A DNA stretch of 7,230 bases from Thermoleophilaceae bacterium (GTDB taxonomy: Bacteria; Actinomycetota; Thermoleophilia; Solirubrobacterales; Thermoleophilaceae). Where the stretch lies: assembly GCA_013695885.1 (NCBI GenBank), contig JACCZP010000299.1, forward strand, positions 1 to 7,230, in the 5' to 3' direction. This document shows positions 1-6,594 of this stretch, piece after piece (position 1 is the first letter of the stretch; each line of letters starts with the position of its first letter). The notes below the pieces were generated by a model. The model made no database searches. It saw only the letters and a program-made list of their open reading frames with translations, and had not been told where the DNA came from. Position numbers and translations under genes: made by a program.

Positions 1-869
1 GCCGCGACCGCGTCGCCGCGCCCCGGCCGCTCCCGGGCGTCGTCGAGCGCCGGAGGAAGCTCACCGCTTCCGGACAGCCGCAGCGCGGGGAGGCCTTCGT
101 CGAGCAGGGGCCCCTGCGCGCCCACCCCGAGCGGAAGGGCCAGCCGCACGACCTGGCCCGGCACGCCCTCGGCACCCGGCAGCCCGCCCAGCTCCTCGCG
201 CAGCGAGGCCGCCACGGTCCGCTGCCACCCGATCGAGGCGCGGGAGGAGTCGTTCGACCACTCGACCACGAGCGGGCCCCGCGCCCTCGCCGCCCCGAGG
301 TCCGAGACCACCAGCACCGCGTCCACGAGCTCGCCGTCGCCCTCCTGCTGAGCGAAGCGCCGCGCACCGGCCTCCCCCAGCGTCGACCCGTCGACCGACG
401 CGAGCACGATGGTCTTGCCGGTGGCCCGTCCGCCGAGCACACGGGCGAACTCGAGCAGGGCGGCGGTGTCGGCGGCGCTGCCCGCCGGGTCGGGGCCGCG
501 AACGGAGTCGCGGGCGGCCAGGAGCACCACACGACGAGGCGAGGCGCCCGGCCGCGTGCCCACCACGTTCGCGAGCGGCCGACCGTCCGCGCCGTCGAAG
601 CGATCGGTCCGGGTGACGAACCCGCGCGCGCTGAGCTCGTCGGCCACTGCGCGGGCCGACGCCAGGTCGCCCGGGGAGCCGGGGCGGCGGTCTGGATGGC
701 GGCTCGCCACCGAGCGGGCACCTGCGGCGGCCAGCCGTCCGTCGAAGAGGACGTCGGCGGCCAGTCCTTGGGGTAGGGGAGGCGGCCGGCTCTCGAACGA
801 GAACATGAGGAGGGCCAGCACCAGCAGGGTCGGCAGGAACGCCACGCGGTAGAGACGCGGCTCGATCAA
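1..869 (-). CDS. Membrane-anchored M28-peptidase-like protein, catalytically degenerate (3' end beyond window)
   Basis: Reading the minus strand from the TTG at 869 down to 867 gives 289 codons without a stop, running off the left edge. The start is supported by GGAGG (880-884, minus strand) 10 nt upstream and by a hydrophobic segment immediately after it (residues about 9-25, FLPTLLVLALLMF), a signal anchor or first transmembrane helix. After a Pro-rich linker, residues about 35-175 follow the layout of M28 zinc aminopeptidases: NVVGTRPG (start of the core sheet), VVLLAARDSV (118-123), an AALLEFARVL helix (136-145), then TIVLASVDGSTLGEAGARRF (153-172). In active members these stretches carry His (AHxDS), Asp (GAxDxxSG) and Glu-Glu. 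Here they read R120, G130/S131 and S162-T163, so zinc binding and catalysis are probably lost. It is divergent from the two-component operon and its partner is unknown. It could instead be a GAA1-like scaffold, with further membrane helices beyond the edge. The open frame is certain; the family assignment is moderate. Confidence 0.72.
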   Translation of the reverse strand, partial: MIEPRLYRVAFLPTLLVLALLMFSFESRPPPLPQGLAADVLFDGRLAAAGARSVASRHPDRRPGSPGDLASARAVADELSARGFVTRTDRFDGADGRPLANVVGTRPGASPRRVVLLAARDSVRGPDPAGSAADTAALLEFARVLGGRATGKTIVLASVDGSTLGEAGARRFAQQEGDGELVDAVLVVSDLGAARARGPLVVEWSNDSSRASIGWQRTVAASLREELGGLPGAEGVPGQVVRLALPLGVGAQGPLLDEGLPALRLSGSGELPPALDDARERPGRGDAVA

Positions 870-879
870 CGGGGCGGGT

Positions 880-884
880 CCTCC
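880..884 (-). promoter_or_regulatory. Shine-Dalgarno that fixes the TTG start of the M28-like gene
   Basis: GGAGG on the minus strand lies 10 nt before TTG 869. The GTG at 886 is out of frame and the same-frame upstream codons contain no start, so this site selects the unusual TTG. Confidence 0.6.
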
Positions 885-896
885 ACGACGGGAACC

Positions 897-902
897 TACA
901 AT
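897..902 (+). promoter_or_regulatory. Candidate -10 box (TACAAT) for the two-component operon
   Basis: TACAAT differs from TATAAT at one position and is conspicuous in this GC-rich 53-bp divergent spacer (870-922). It lies 20 nt before the GTG start at 923, with the Shine-Dalgarno GGAG at 908-911. No convincing TTGACA-like -35 stands 16-18 bp upstream, so this would be an activator-dependent or -35-weak promoter. The resulting leader would be very short and would begin near the ribosome-binding site. Confidence 0.35.
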
Positions 903-922
903 CGCACGGAGCGGACGACACC

Positions 923-1624
923 GTGTCCTCGCAGTCACAGCGCATCCTCCTTGTGGACGACGAGCAGTCGGTGCAGACCCTGCTCTCGTATCCGCTGCGC
1001 TCTGACGGCTACGACGTGGTCTGTGCGCTCGACGGCGAGGAGGCGCTGCGGCGCTTCGGCGAGAGCTCGTTCGACCTGGTCGTGCTCGACGTCATGCTCC
1101 CGCACCTCGACGGCTTCGAGGTGTGCCGGCAGCTGCGCGCGAAGAGCGGCGTGCCGATCATCATGCTCACCGCGCGGGACGACGAGTTCGACAAGGTCCT
1201 CGGCCTCGAGCTCGGCGCCGACGACTACATCACGAAGCCGTTCTCGATCCGGGAGTTTCGCTCGCGCGTGAAGGCCATGCTCCGGCGGGCGGAGATGACG
1301 CCGGTCGACGACCGCGGCCCCGCGCCGATCGAGGTGGGCGGCCTGCGCATCGACCTCGCGCGGCGCACCGTGCAGTGCGACGGGGAGCCGGTGCAGCTCA
1401 CCTACGTCGAGTTCGAGGTGCTGGCCGTGCTGGCCCGCAGCCCGGGACGCGTGTTCGGCCGGAGCATGATCCTCGAGCACGCCCTGGGCGACGCCCAGTA
1501 CCGCGACCCGCGTACCGTCGACGTGCACGTGCGCCACCTGCGCGAGAAGATCGAACGCGACCCCCGGTCGCCCCAGCTGATCCTCACGGCTCGCGGCGTG
1601 GGCTACTTCCTCCAGGAGCGATGA
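923..1624 (+). CDS. OmpR/PhoB-family response regulator
   Basis: This 233-residue DNA-binding transcription regulator is activated by phosphotransfer from its cognate kinase. Residues about 6-120 form the receiver domain: acidic pair D12-D13, phospho-acceptor D56 in VVLDVMLPHLDG, T83 in IIMLTARDD and K105 in DDYITKPF, so all active-site residues are present. Residues about 137-231 form the winged-helix OmpR/PhoB effector domain, with the typical ending DPRTVDVHVRHLREKIE followed by ILTARGVGYFL. The length is normal for the family. The GTG start has GGAG at 908-911, 11 nt upstream, and the receiver begins right after a short tail. Its stop overlaps the ATG of the histidine kinase gene (ATGA, 1621-1624), indicating translational coupling. 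The regulon is unknown; the nearest co-directional candidates are the trehalose genes downstream. It resembles PhoP/RegX3/MtrA-type regulators of Actinobacteria, but I cannot choose an orthologue. Confidence 0.95.
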   Translation: MSSQSQRILLVDDEQSVQTLLSYPLRSDGYDVVCALDGEEALRRFGESSFDLVVLDVMLPHLDGFEVCRQLRAKSGVPIIMLTARDDEFDKVLGLELGADDYITKPFSIREFRSRVKAMLRRAEMTPVDDRGPAPIEVGGLRIDLARRTVQCDGEPVQLTYVEFEVLAVLARSPGRVFGRSMILEHALGDAQYRDPRTVDVHVRHLREKIERDPRSPQLILTARGVGYFLQER

Positions 1625-3198
1625 GGGTCCTGGCCCCGCGGGCGGTGAAGGGCCTCCCGCTCGTGCGTCGGGGCTCGCTGGGCAACGGGCTCGCGCTCCT
1701 CTTCTTCGCGGTCACCGCGCTGTCCTTCGCGGTGCTCTTCTTCTTCGTGGTGCCTCAGCTCGAGTCGACCCTCGAGCGCCAGCAGCTCGAGGATCTAGGC
1801 CGGCGGGCCGAGATCTCCTCGGCCGCCATCGAACGGGCGATGCGAAGGAACGTGCCCGCTCCCGAGCTCGACGAGCTGGTACGTGCGGTGGCCGATTCGG
1901 CCGACGCCCGCGTGACCGTGTTCTACCGGCAGGTCTCGAACGCCTCCACGTCGGCGCCGCCGCTGACCATCGCCTCGGACTCGGCGGTGGAGCGCGACGT
2001 GGTGCCCGATCCGGGCCTCGCCCTGCGCGCGGTGACGAGAGGAGGGAGCCGGCTCTACACAAGCGTCCGTGACGGGGGCAGCGGCGAGGCCGCACAGGCC
2101 GCCCGCCAGCTCTACTACTTCGACACCCCGAACTGGGTCGTCCTCTACTCGCGTGACCTCGACGACGTGGCTGAGACGGTCTCCCTCGTCCGCACCCGCG
2201 TGCTCGTGGCGAGCGCGCTCGCGCTGATCATCGCGCTGCTCGGCTCCTACGTCGTGGCCCGGCGCCTTGCCCGCCGCGTGCGCCGCCTCGAGGACGCCGC
2301 CCGCGAGGTGGCCGAGGGCCGGGAGGTCGAGCCGATCGGCGACCCCGCCGACGACGAGCTCGGTCGTCTCACCCGGACCTTCGACGAGATGCAACGGTCG
2401 CTCTCCCGCGTCGACCGGGCCCGGCGCGACTTCATCGCCAACGCCTCGCACGAGCTCCGCACGCCCCTGTTCTCCCTCGGGGGGTTCGTGGAGCTGCTTC
2501 AGGACGAGGATCTCGACGAGGCGACGCGCGACGAGTTCCTGACCGCCATGCGCGAGCAGGTCGGCCGCCTCCAGAAGCTGTCGGTCGACCTGCTCGACCT
2601 GTCGCGGCTCGATGCGGGCTCGCTCGACCTGCGCCCCGAGCCCGTGGACCTCGCCCGTCTCGCACGCGAGGTGACCGGCGAGTTCGAGCCGATCTTCGCC
2701 CGGCGTCGGAGCGAGCTCGAGCTGCTGCTGCCCGAGCGCGGCGTGGACGCGTGGTGCGACCCTCAGAGGGCCGCGCAGATCGTCCGCATCCTCGTGGACA
2801 ACGCCTTGAGGCACACGCCCGAGGGCACGCGGATCACGGTGACCGCGCGGTGGCAGACGGGCTCGTGCGAGCTGACGGTGGCCGACGACGGGCCGGGCCT
2901 CGCTCCCGGGGCCGACCCGAGGCAGCTGTTCGAGCGGTTCTTCACGGCGGAAGCCGCGAGCGGCTCGGGGCTCGGCCTGGCCATCGGGCTCGAGCTGGCC
3001 GAGCGGATGAGCGGGTGGATCGACGTACGGTCGCGTCCCGCGCGGACCGAGTTCACGCTCCAGCTTCCGCCCGCGATGGGCCCGGCCCCGTCTCGGGACG
3101 GCCTGCCTCACCACGCTGCCGGGCGGGACGGGGGGCTCCGGAGGGCCGCACCCGCAGGCTCGGCACTCGCCGCGGGCGAGCGGTCCGAAGGGGGTTAG
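1621..3198 (+). CDS. Membrane sensor histidine kinase (HAMP, HisKA, HATPase)
   Basis: This 525-residue sensor kinase is the partner of the preceding regulator. A basic N-tail leads into TM1 (residues about 23-44). An extracytoplasmic sensor region of about 148 residues (46-193) follows, with no domain I can name, then TM2 (194-213) and a HAMP linker (about 214-266). The HisKA helix carries H277 in FIANASHELRTPL. The ATPase domain has N394 (LVDNALRHTPEG), a G1 box (ADDGPGL, D422-G426), an F box (LFERFF, 436-441) and a G2 box (SGSGLGLAI, 447-455), so it looks active. The ATG overlaps the regulator's stop by 4 nt; AGGAG at 1614-1618 lies unusually close (2 nt), so translation is probably coupled. 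After the ATPase fold (FTLQLPP, ending about 484), some 40 Gly/Ala/Pro/Arg-rich residues form a low-complexity tail. The longer open frame starting at 1123 is read-through in another frame of the regulator gene and is not a fusion. Confidence 0.94.
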   Translation: MRVLAPRAVKGLPLVRRGSLGNGLALLFFAVTALSFAVLFFFVVPQLESTLERQQLEDLGRRAEISSAAIERAMRRNVPAPELDELVRAVADSADARVTVFYRQVSNASTSAPPLTIASDSAVERDVVPDPGLALRAVTRGGSRLYTSVRDGGSGEAAQAARQLYYFDTPNWVVLYSRDLDDVAETVSLVRTRVLVASALALIIALLGSYVVARRLARRVRRLEDAAREVAEGREVEPIGDPADDELGRLTRTFDEMQRSLSRVDRARRDFIANASHELRTPLFSLGGFVELLQDEDLDEATRDEFLTAMREQVGRLQKLSVDLLDLSRLDAGSLDLRPEPVDLARLAREVTGEFEPIFARRRSELELLLPERGVDAWCDPQRAAQIVRILVDNALRHTPEGTRITVTARWQTGSCELTVADDGPGLAPGADPRQLFERFFTAEAASGSGLGLAIGLELAERMSGWIDVRSRPARTEFTLQLPPAMGPAPSRDGLPHHAAGRDGGLRRAAPAGSALAAGERSEGG

Positions 3199-3228
3199 GA
3201 AGCCGCCGCCCGGGAAAGGACTCGTAGG

Positions 3229-3663
3229 GTGCCCTCGGAAACCGACAGCGGGGAAGTGCGCCTCACGATCCCGGCCAGAGCGGAGTACGTGGGCCTGCTG
3301 CGGCTGGCCCTCTCGGCCGTCTCGCGCCTTACCGCCCTCTCCGGAGACGAGGTCGCCGATCTGAAGCTTGCGGTCGACGAGGCGGCGCGGCGCTGGGTCC
3401 CGGCCGCCCCGGCCGCCGACGCTCACACGTTCGACCTCTCCGAGCAGCCTCTCGTGGTGTCCTCCTCGGAGCGCCTGGCCGTTCGCTACGGGCTCCGTCC
3501 GACTCGGCTGGTGCTGGACCTGAGGTGTCCGGGACCGGAGGTGATGCCGCTCTCCGAGCGCCGGCTCAGCCTGGCCATCCTCGGCGCGACGGCCGACGAG
3601 TGCCACGCCGAGCCGGGGCGCATCCGCCTCGTCAAGCACCTGGAGCCCACCGCTCCCGATTAG
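3229..3663 (+). CDS. RsbW-like (HATPase_c_2, anti-sigma-type) protein with degenerate ATP site
   Basis: This is a 144-residue soluble protein. Its N-terminal half has the signature of RsbW/SpoIIAB-type serine kinase anti-sigma factors: IPARAEYVGLLRLALSAVSR (14-33), then a helix GDEVADLKLAVDEA (39-52). The C-terminal strand RIRLVKHL (131-138), preceded by LSLAILGATADE (113-124), matches the end of that fold. In active members the helix ends EAxxN; here it is E51-A-A-R-R55, so the Mg/ATP-binding Asn is Arg. The DxGxG box is reduced to something like LDLRCPGPE (96-104), and the glycine-rich lid is not visible. Residues 58-82 form a poorly conserved insertion. The GTG start has AAGGA (3216-3220) 8 nt upstream. 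It lies 30 nt after the kinase gene, so it is probably co-transcribed. It may be a non-kinase partner-switch or anti-sigma protein, but binding partners are not visible here. Fold assignment is moderately strong; function is inferred. Confidence 0.7.
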   Translation: MPSETDSGEVRLTIPARAEYVGLLRLALSAVSRLTALSGDEVADLKLAVDEAARRWVPAAPAADAHTFDLSEQPLVVSSSERLAVRYGLRPTRLVLDLRCPGPEVMPLSERRLSLAILGATADECHAEPGRIRLVKHLEPTAPD

Positions 3664-3710
3664 GGGCCGCACGCCGCGCTCCGCGCTCCGCGGTCCGAGC
3701 CGTGCGCCCC
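3663..3710 (+). other. GC-rich stem-loop after the two-component operon, with a tandem heptamer
   Basis: GGGGCCGCAC (3663-3672, its first base being the last base of the TAG stop) can pair with GTGCGCCCC (3702-3710) with one bulged base. Inside, CCGCG (3674-3678) can pair with CGCGG (3689-3693). The interior also contains CGCGCTC tandemly at 3675-3681 and 3682-3688, with a one-mismatch third copy at 3689-3695. No T-run follows, so it is not a classical intrinsic terminator. It could act as a U-tract-less terminator or 3' stabiliser. Confidence 0.35.
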
Positions 3711-3727
3711 GCGCGCGGGCGACCATC

Positions 3728-3733
3728 TAGGCT
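3728..3733 (+). promoter_or_regulatory. Candidate -10 box (TAGGCT) for the trehalose genes
   Basis: TAGGCT fits the actinobacterial TANNNT -10 pattern and sits in the 157-bp gap before the trehalose synthase gene. It would give a leader of roughly 80 nt that includes the dyad at 3751-3785. I see no good -35 hexamer upstream. Confidence 0.3.
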
Positions 3734-3750
3734 GCCGGGCCGTCCCACTC

Positions 3751-3785
3751 CTCGACCGGGCCGCACGGCGGCTCGGGCGGTCGAG
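3751..3785 (+). repeat. 8-bp inverted repeat in the leader of the trehalose operon
   Basis: CTCGACCG (3751-3758) and CGGTCGAG (3778-3785) are perfect inverted repeats separated by 19 nt. The dyad lies between the candidate -10 and the ribosome-binding site AGGAG (3811-3815). It could be an operator or an mRNA hairpin. In GC-rich DNA an 8-bp dyad can also arise by chance. Confidence 0.3.
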
Positions 3786-3820
3786 CGGGCGACGCGTGTC
3801 CGAGACAGACAGGAGAACCC

Positions 3821-5056
3821 GTGCTTCAGCCCGTCGGGGTGGGCCACAAGTCACTCGCCGACTACACCCATCTGGTGGGAGGCGGCCTGGTGGACGAGAT
3901 CCGCCGCCTCGCCGAGCCCCTCCAGGGCCTCAAGGTCCTCCACCTGTCGGCCACGGCGTTCGGAGGCGGGGTCTCGGAGATCCTCTACACGCTGATCCCG
4001 CTGATGCGCGACGTCGGGATCGAGGTCGAATGGGACGTGGTCATCGGCCGTGAGGAGTTCTTCAACGCGACGAAGCTCATGCACAACGCCCTCCAGGGCA
4101 ACCCGCTCGACCTCTCTCCGAGCGAGTGGAAGGTCTACGAGGACTACAACGAGATGAACGCCCGGGAGATGAGCTCGGGCTGGGACGTCGCGATCTGCCA
4201 CGACCCGCAGCCGGCGCTGATGCGCTCCCACGTGGCCGACAAGGCGCGCAGCTGGGTCTGGCGCTGCCACATCGACCTCTCGCAGCCCCACCCCCCGACC
4301 ATCGATCGCCTCGTCCCCGTCCTGCGGGAGTACGACGCCACGCTCTTCCACCTCCAGCAGTACGTGCCGGCGGCCTTCGACGGCGTCCCGAACGTCAACA
4401 TCTGCCCGCCGGCCATCGATCCCCTGTCGCCGAAGAACATGGCCCTGTCTCCAGAGGACGCAGCCTTCGTGGTCGACCAGTTCGGGATCGACGTCGACCG
4501 CCCGCTCATGTGCCAGGTCTCGCGCTTCGATCCGTGGAAGGACCCGATCGGGGTGATCGACGCCTACCGCAAGGTCACCGAGGACATGCCGGAGGTGCAG
4601 CTCGCGCTCGTCGGCTCGATGGCCACCGACGACCCCGAGGGCTGGGAGTTCTTCAACTCGACCGTCGAGCACGCCCAGGGCGACCCCGACATCCACATCC
4701 TCAACAACATGAACAACGTCGGGGCGATCGAGGTCAACGCCTTCCAGAGCCAGGCCGACGTCCTCGTCCAGAAGTCGACCCGCGAGGGGTTCGGGCTGAC
4801 CGTGTCCGAGGCCCTGTGGAAGGCGCGGCCGTTCATCGGCGGCGACGTGGGGGGGATACCGCTACAGGTCCAGGACGGCGAGACCGGGTTCCTGGTCTCC
4901 TCCCCGGAGCAGTGCGCGGAGCGCTCGCTGGAGATCCTTCGCGAGCCCGGGTTGGGCAAGTTCCTCGGCCGCCGCGGAAAGGAGCACGTACGACGGAACT
5001 TCCTCACGCCGCGCCTGCTCCGCGACTGGCTGCGGATCTTCACCGATCTGTCGTAG
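3821..5056 (+). CDS. treT: TreT-type trehalose synthase (GT4 glycosyltransferase)
   Basis: This 411-residue cytoplasmic GT-B enzyme is of the trehalose glycosyltransferring synthase type, known to make trehalose directly from NDP-glucose and glucose, reversibly. The N-terminal Rossmann half contains Y15-T16 (DYTHLVG), LKVLHLSATAFGGGVSEIL (37-55), the TKLMHNALQGN stretch and CHDPQPALM, all highly typical of archaeal and bacterial TreT. The C-terminal donor-binding half has SRFDPWKDPIGVIDAY (from 234, with R235 and K240) and the EX7E motif, E322 to E330 in REGFGLTVSEALWK, followed by GGDVGGIPLQVQDGETGFLV. Length and motifs are complete. The GTG start has AGGAG (3811-3815) 5 nt upstream. A GT20 gene follows after 32 nt, so the two form a likely operon. 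Nucleotide preference (ADP- or UDP-glucose) and acceptor cannot be read from sequence; some relatives are broadly labelled trehalose synthase or GT4. Confidence 0.88.
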   Translation: MLQPVGVGHKSLADYTHLVGGGLVDEIRRLAEPLQGLKVLHLSATAFGGGVSEILYTLIPLMRDVGIEVEWDVVIGREEFFNATKLMHNALQGNPLDLSPSEWKVYEDYNEMNAREMSSGWDVAICHDPQPALMRSHVADKARSWVWRCHIDLSQPHPPTIDRLVPVLREYDATLFHLQQYVPAAFDGVPNVNICPPAIDPLSPKNMALSPEDAAFVVDQFGIDVDRPLMCQVSRFDPWKDPIGVIDAYRKVTEDMPEVQLALVGSMATDDPEGWEFFNSTVEHAQGDPDIHILNNMNNVGAIEVNAFQSQADVLVQKSTREGFGLTVSEALWKARPFIGGDVGGIPLQVQDGETGFLVSSPEQCAERSLEILREPGLGKFLGRRGKEHVRRNFLTPRLLRDWLRIFTDLS

Positions 5057-5088
5057 TCTCCTGACGTGATGGGTATCCCCTCCGCACC

Positions 5089-6594
5089 ATGACCGCGGAG
5101 AACGACGCCCCGGCCACGGAGACCGATTGGCCGCTCGTGCTCGTGTCGAACCGCGGGCCCGCGACCTTTGCGCGCGACGACTCGGGCGAGCTGGTGGCCA
5201 GCCGGGGCGGCGGCGGCCTCGTCACCGCGCTCACCGGACTCGTGGACCACCGCGACGCGCTGTGGGTGGCATCGGCCATGGACGACGCCGACGCTGAGGC
5301 CTCACGCGAGCACGGCGGGGGGTCCTTCGAGTGCGAGGTGGACGGCACGACGTACCGGATCCGGCTCGTCGAGTCCGACTCGGACGCCTACGACCGCTTC
5401 TACAGCGTGATGGCCAACCCGCTTCTGTGGTTCGTCCAGCACTACCTCTGGGATCTCTCGAACGCGCCGGACTTCCGCCAGCACGAGCGCGACGCCTACG
5501 AGAAGGGCTACCGGGTGGTGAACGAGGATCTGGCCCGCGCGGTGCTGGAGGAGATCGAGGACTACGAAGAGGCGGTGGTCATGCTGCACGACTACCACCT
5601 GTACACGGCGCCGAAGGCCATCCGCGACGCCCGCCCGGACGTCTTCCTCCACCACTTCGTGCACATCCCGTGGACGCAGCCCGACGCCTGGCGGGTGCTG
5701 CCGAGCGACATCCGGCGCGAGATCTACGAGGGCGTGCTGGCCAACGACATCCTTGCCTTTCACACCACCTCCTACCGCGACAACTTCCTGCACTGCTGCC
5801 GCGAGCTGCTCGACGAGGTGGAGGTCGAGTTCGAGGCCGGAGTGGTCCACGTCGGCGACCGCGAGGTGTGGGTCCGCGCCTACCCGCTGCCGATCTCGGC
5901 CGACTCCTTTCGCCGTACCGCGCAGCGGCCGAGGGTCCACGAGTACGAGCGGGAGGTGCTCCGGCGCCGGCGCGAGCACCTGATCCTGCGCGTGGACCGC
6001 GCCGACCTGTCGAAGAACGTCCTGCGCGGGTTCACGGCCTTCGACCTCTTCCTGGAGCAGCACCCGGAGTTCCTCGAGGAGGTCACGTTCACCGCCCAGC
6101 TCGTGCCCTCGCGCCAGGACGTGCCGGAGTATGCCGAGTACCTCGAGCGCATCGAGGCCCTGGTGGCGGTCATCAACCACCGGCACGGCACCACCGACTG
6201 GATGCCGATCGACCTGAAGCTGCGCGAGAACCTCGAGGAGGCGATCGCCTCCTACAAGCACTACGACCTGTTGATCGTCAACGCGATGTTCGACGGCATG
6301 AACCTGATCGCCAAGGAGGGGCCGCTCGTCAACGAGCGCCACGGCGTGTCCCTCCTGTCCGAGAACACCGGGGCCCACGAGGAGCTCGGCGAGTTCGCGC
6401 TGTCGGTCAACCCCTTCGACATCCAGGAGCAGGCCGACGCCATCCACCACGCGCTCACGATGTCGGCCGAGGAGCGCTCCCGCCGGGCCGAGGGCCTCAA
6501 GCAGATCGTGACCTCGCGCGACCCGGGCGATTGGGTGGACGACCAGCTCGCCGACATCGAGCAGAAGCGCCGGAAGCGGGAGCGTGTGGCGTAG
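5089..6594 (+). CDS. otsA: GT20 alpha,alpha-trehalose-6-phosphate synthase (OtsA-like)
   Basis: This 501-residue retaining glycosyltransferase would make trehalose 6-phosphate from NDP-glucose and glucose 6-phosphate. GT20 landmarks run in order: SNRGP (R22), RGGGGL (39-44), YSVMANPLLWF (Y105 and W114, matching the acceptor-phosphate region of E. coli OtsA), HDYHL (D168), RVDRADLSKN (301-310, R304 and K309 as the donor-phosphate pair) and DGMNLIAKE (402-410). The usual K-G after the VDRxDxxK motif is K-N here (N310). No C-terminal phosphatase domain is fused and no otsB is in the window, so dephosphorylation must be encoded elsewhere. The ATG has only a weak upstream Shine-Dalgarno; ATG 5069 and GTG 5066 are out of frame, so translation may depend on the preceding gene 32 nt away. 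A highly charged C-terminal tail (KRRKRERVA) ends the protein. Glucosylglycerol-phosphate synthase is an alternative GT20 activity, judged less likely. Confidence 0.88.
   Translation: MTAENDAPATETDWPLVLVSNRGPATFARDDSGELVASRGGGGLVTALTGLVDHRDALWVASAMDDADAEASREHGGGSFECEVDGTTYRIRLVESDSDAYDRFYSVMANPLLWFVQHYLWDLSNAPDFRQHERDAYEKGYRVVNEDLARAVLEEIEDYEEAVVMLHDYHLYTAPKAIRDARPDVFLHHFVHIPWTQPDAWRVLPSDIRREIYEGVLANDILAFHTTSYRDNFLHCCRELLDEVEVEFEAGVVHVGDREVWVRAYPLPISADSFRRTAQRPRVHEYEREVLRRRREHLILRVDRADLSKNVLRGFTAFDLFLEQHPEFLEEVTFTAQLVPSRQDVPEYAEYLERIEALVAVINHRHGTTDWMPIDLKLRENLEEAIASYKHYDLLIVNAMFDGMNLIAKEGPLVNERHGVSLLSENTGAHEELGEFALSVNPFDIQEQADAIHHALTMSAEERSRRAEGLKQIVTSRDPGDWVDDQLADIEQKRRKRERVA

Noticed and set aside
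61..945. 294-codon open frame on the minus strand starting at ATG 945
   Set aside because: Its protein is Arg/Gly/Pro low-complexity, it overlaps the response regulator start, and the neighbouring frame from TTG 869 gives a sensible M28-like protein.
1123..1620. In-frame 5' extension of the histidine kinase (apparent 691-residue protein)
   Set aside because: The extension is an Arg/Ala-rich out-of-frame reading of the response regulator gene; the ATGA overlap at 1621 is the natural start.
3225..3230. TAGGGT as a -10 for the RsbW-like gene
   Set aside because: It overlaps the GTG start itself (3229), so transcription would begin inside the gene; the Shine-Dalgarno at 3216-3220 argues for an upstream transcript start.
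1795..3726. 643-codon minus-strand open frame opposite the kinase gene
   Set aside because: It is a GC-bias shadow: composition is dominated by Arg, Gly, Ala, His and Val with no recognisable motif, opposite a gene with all kinase motifs.
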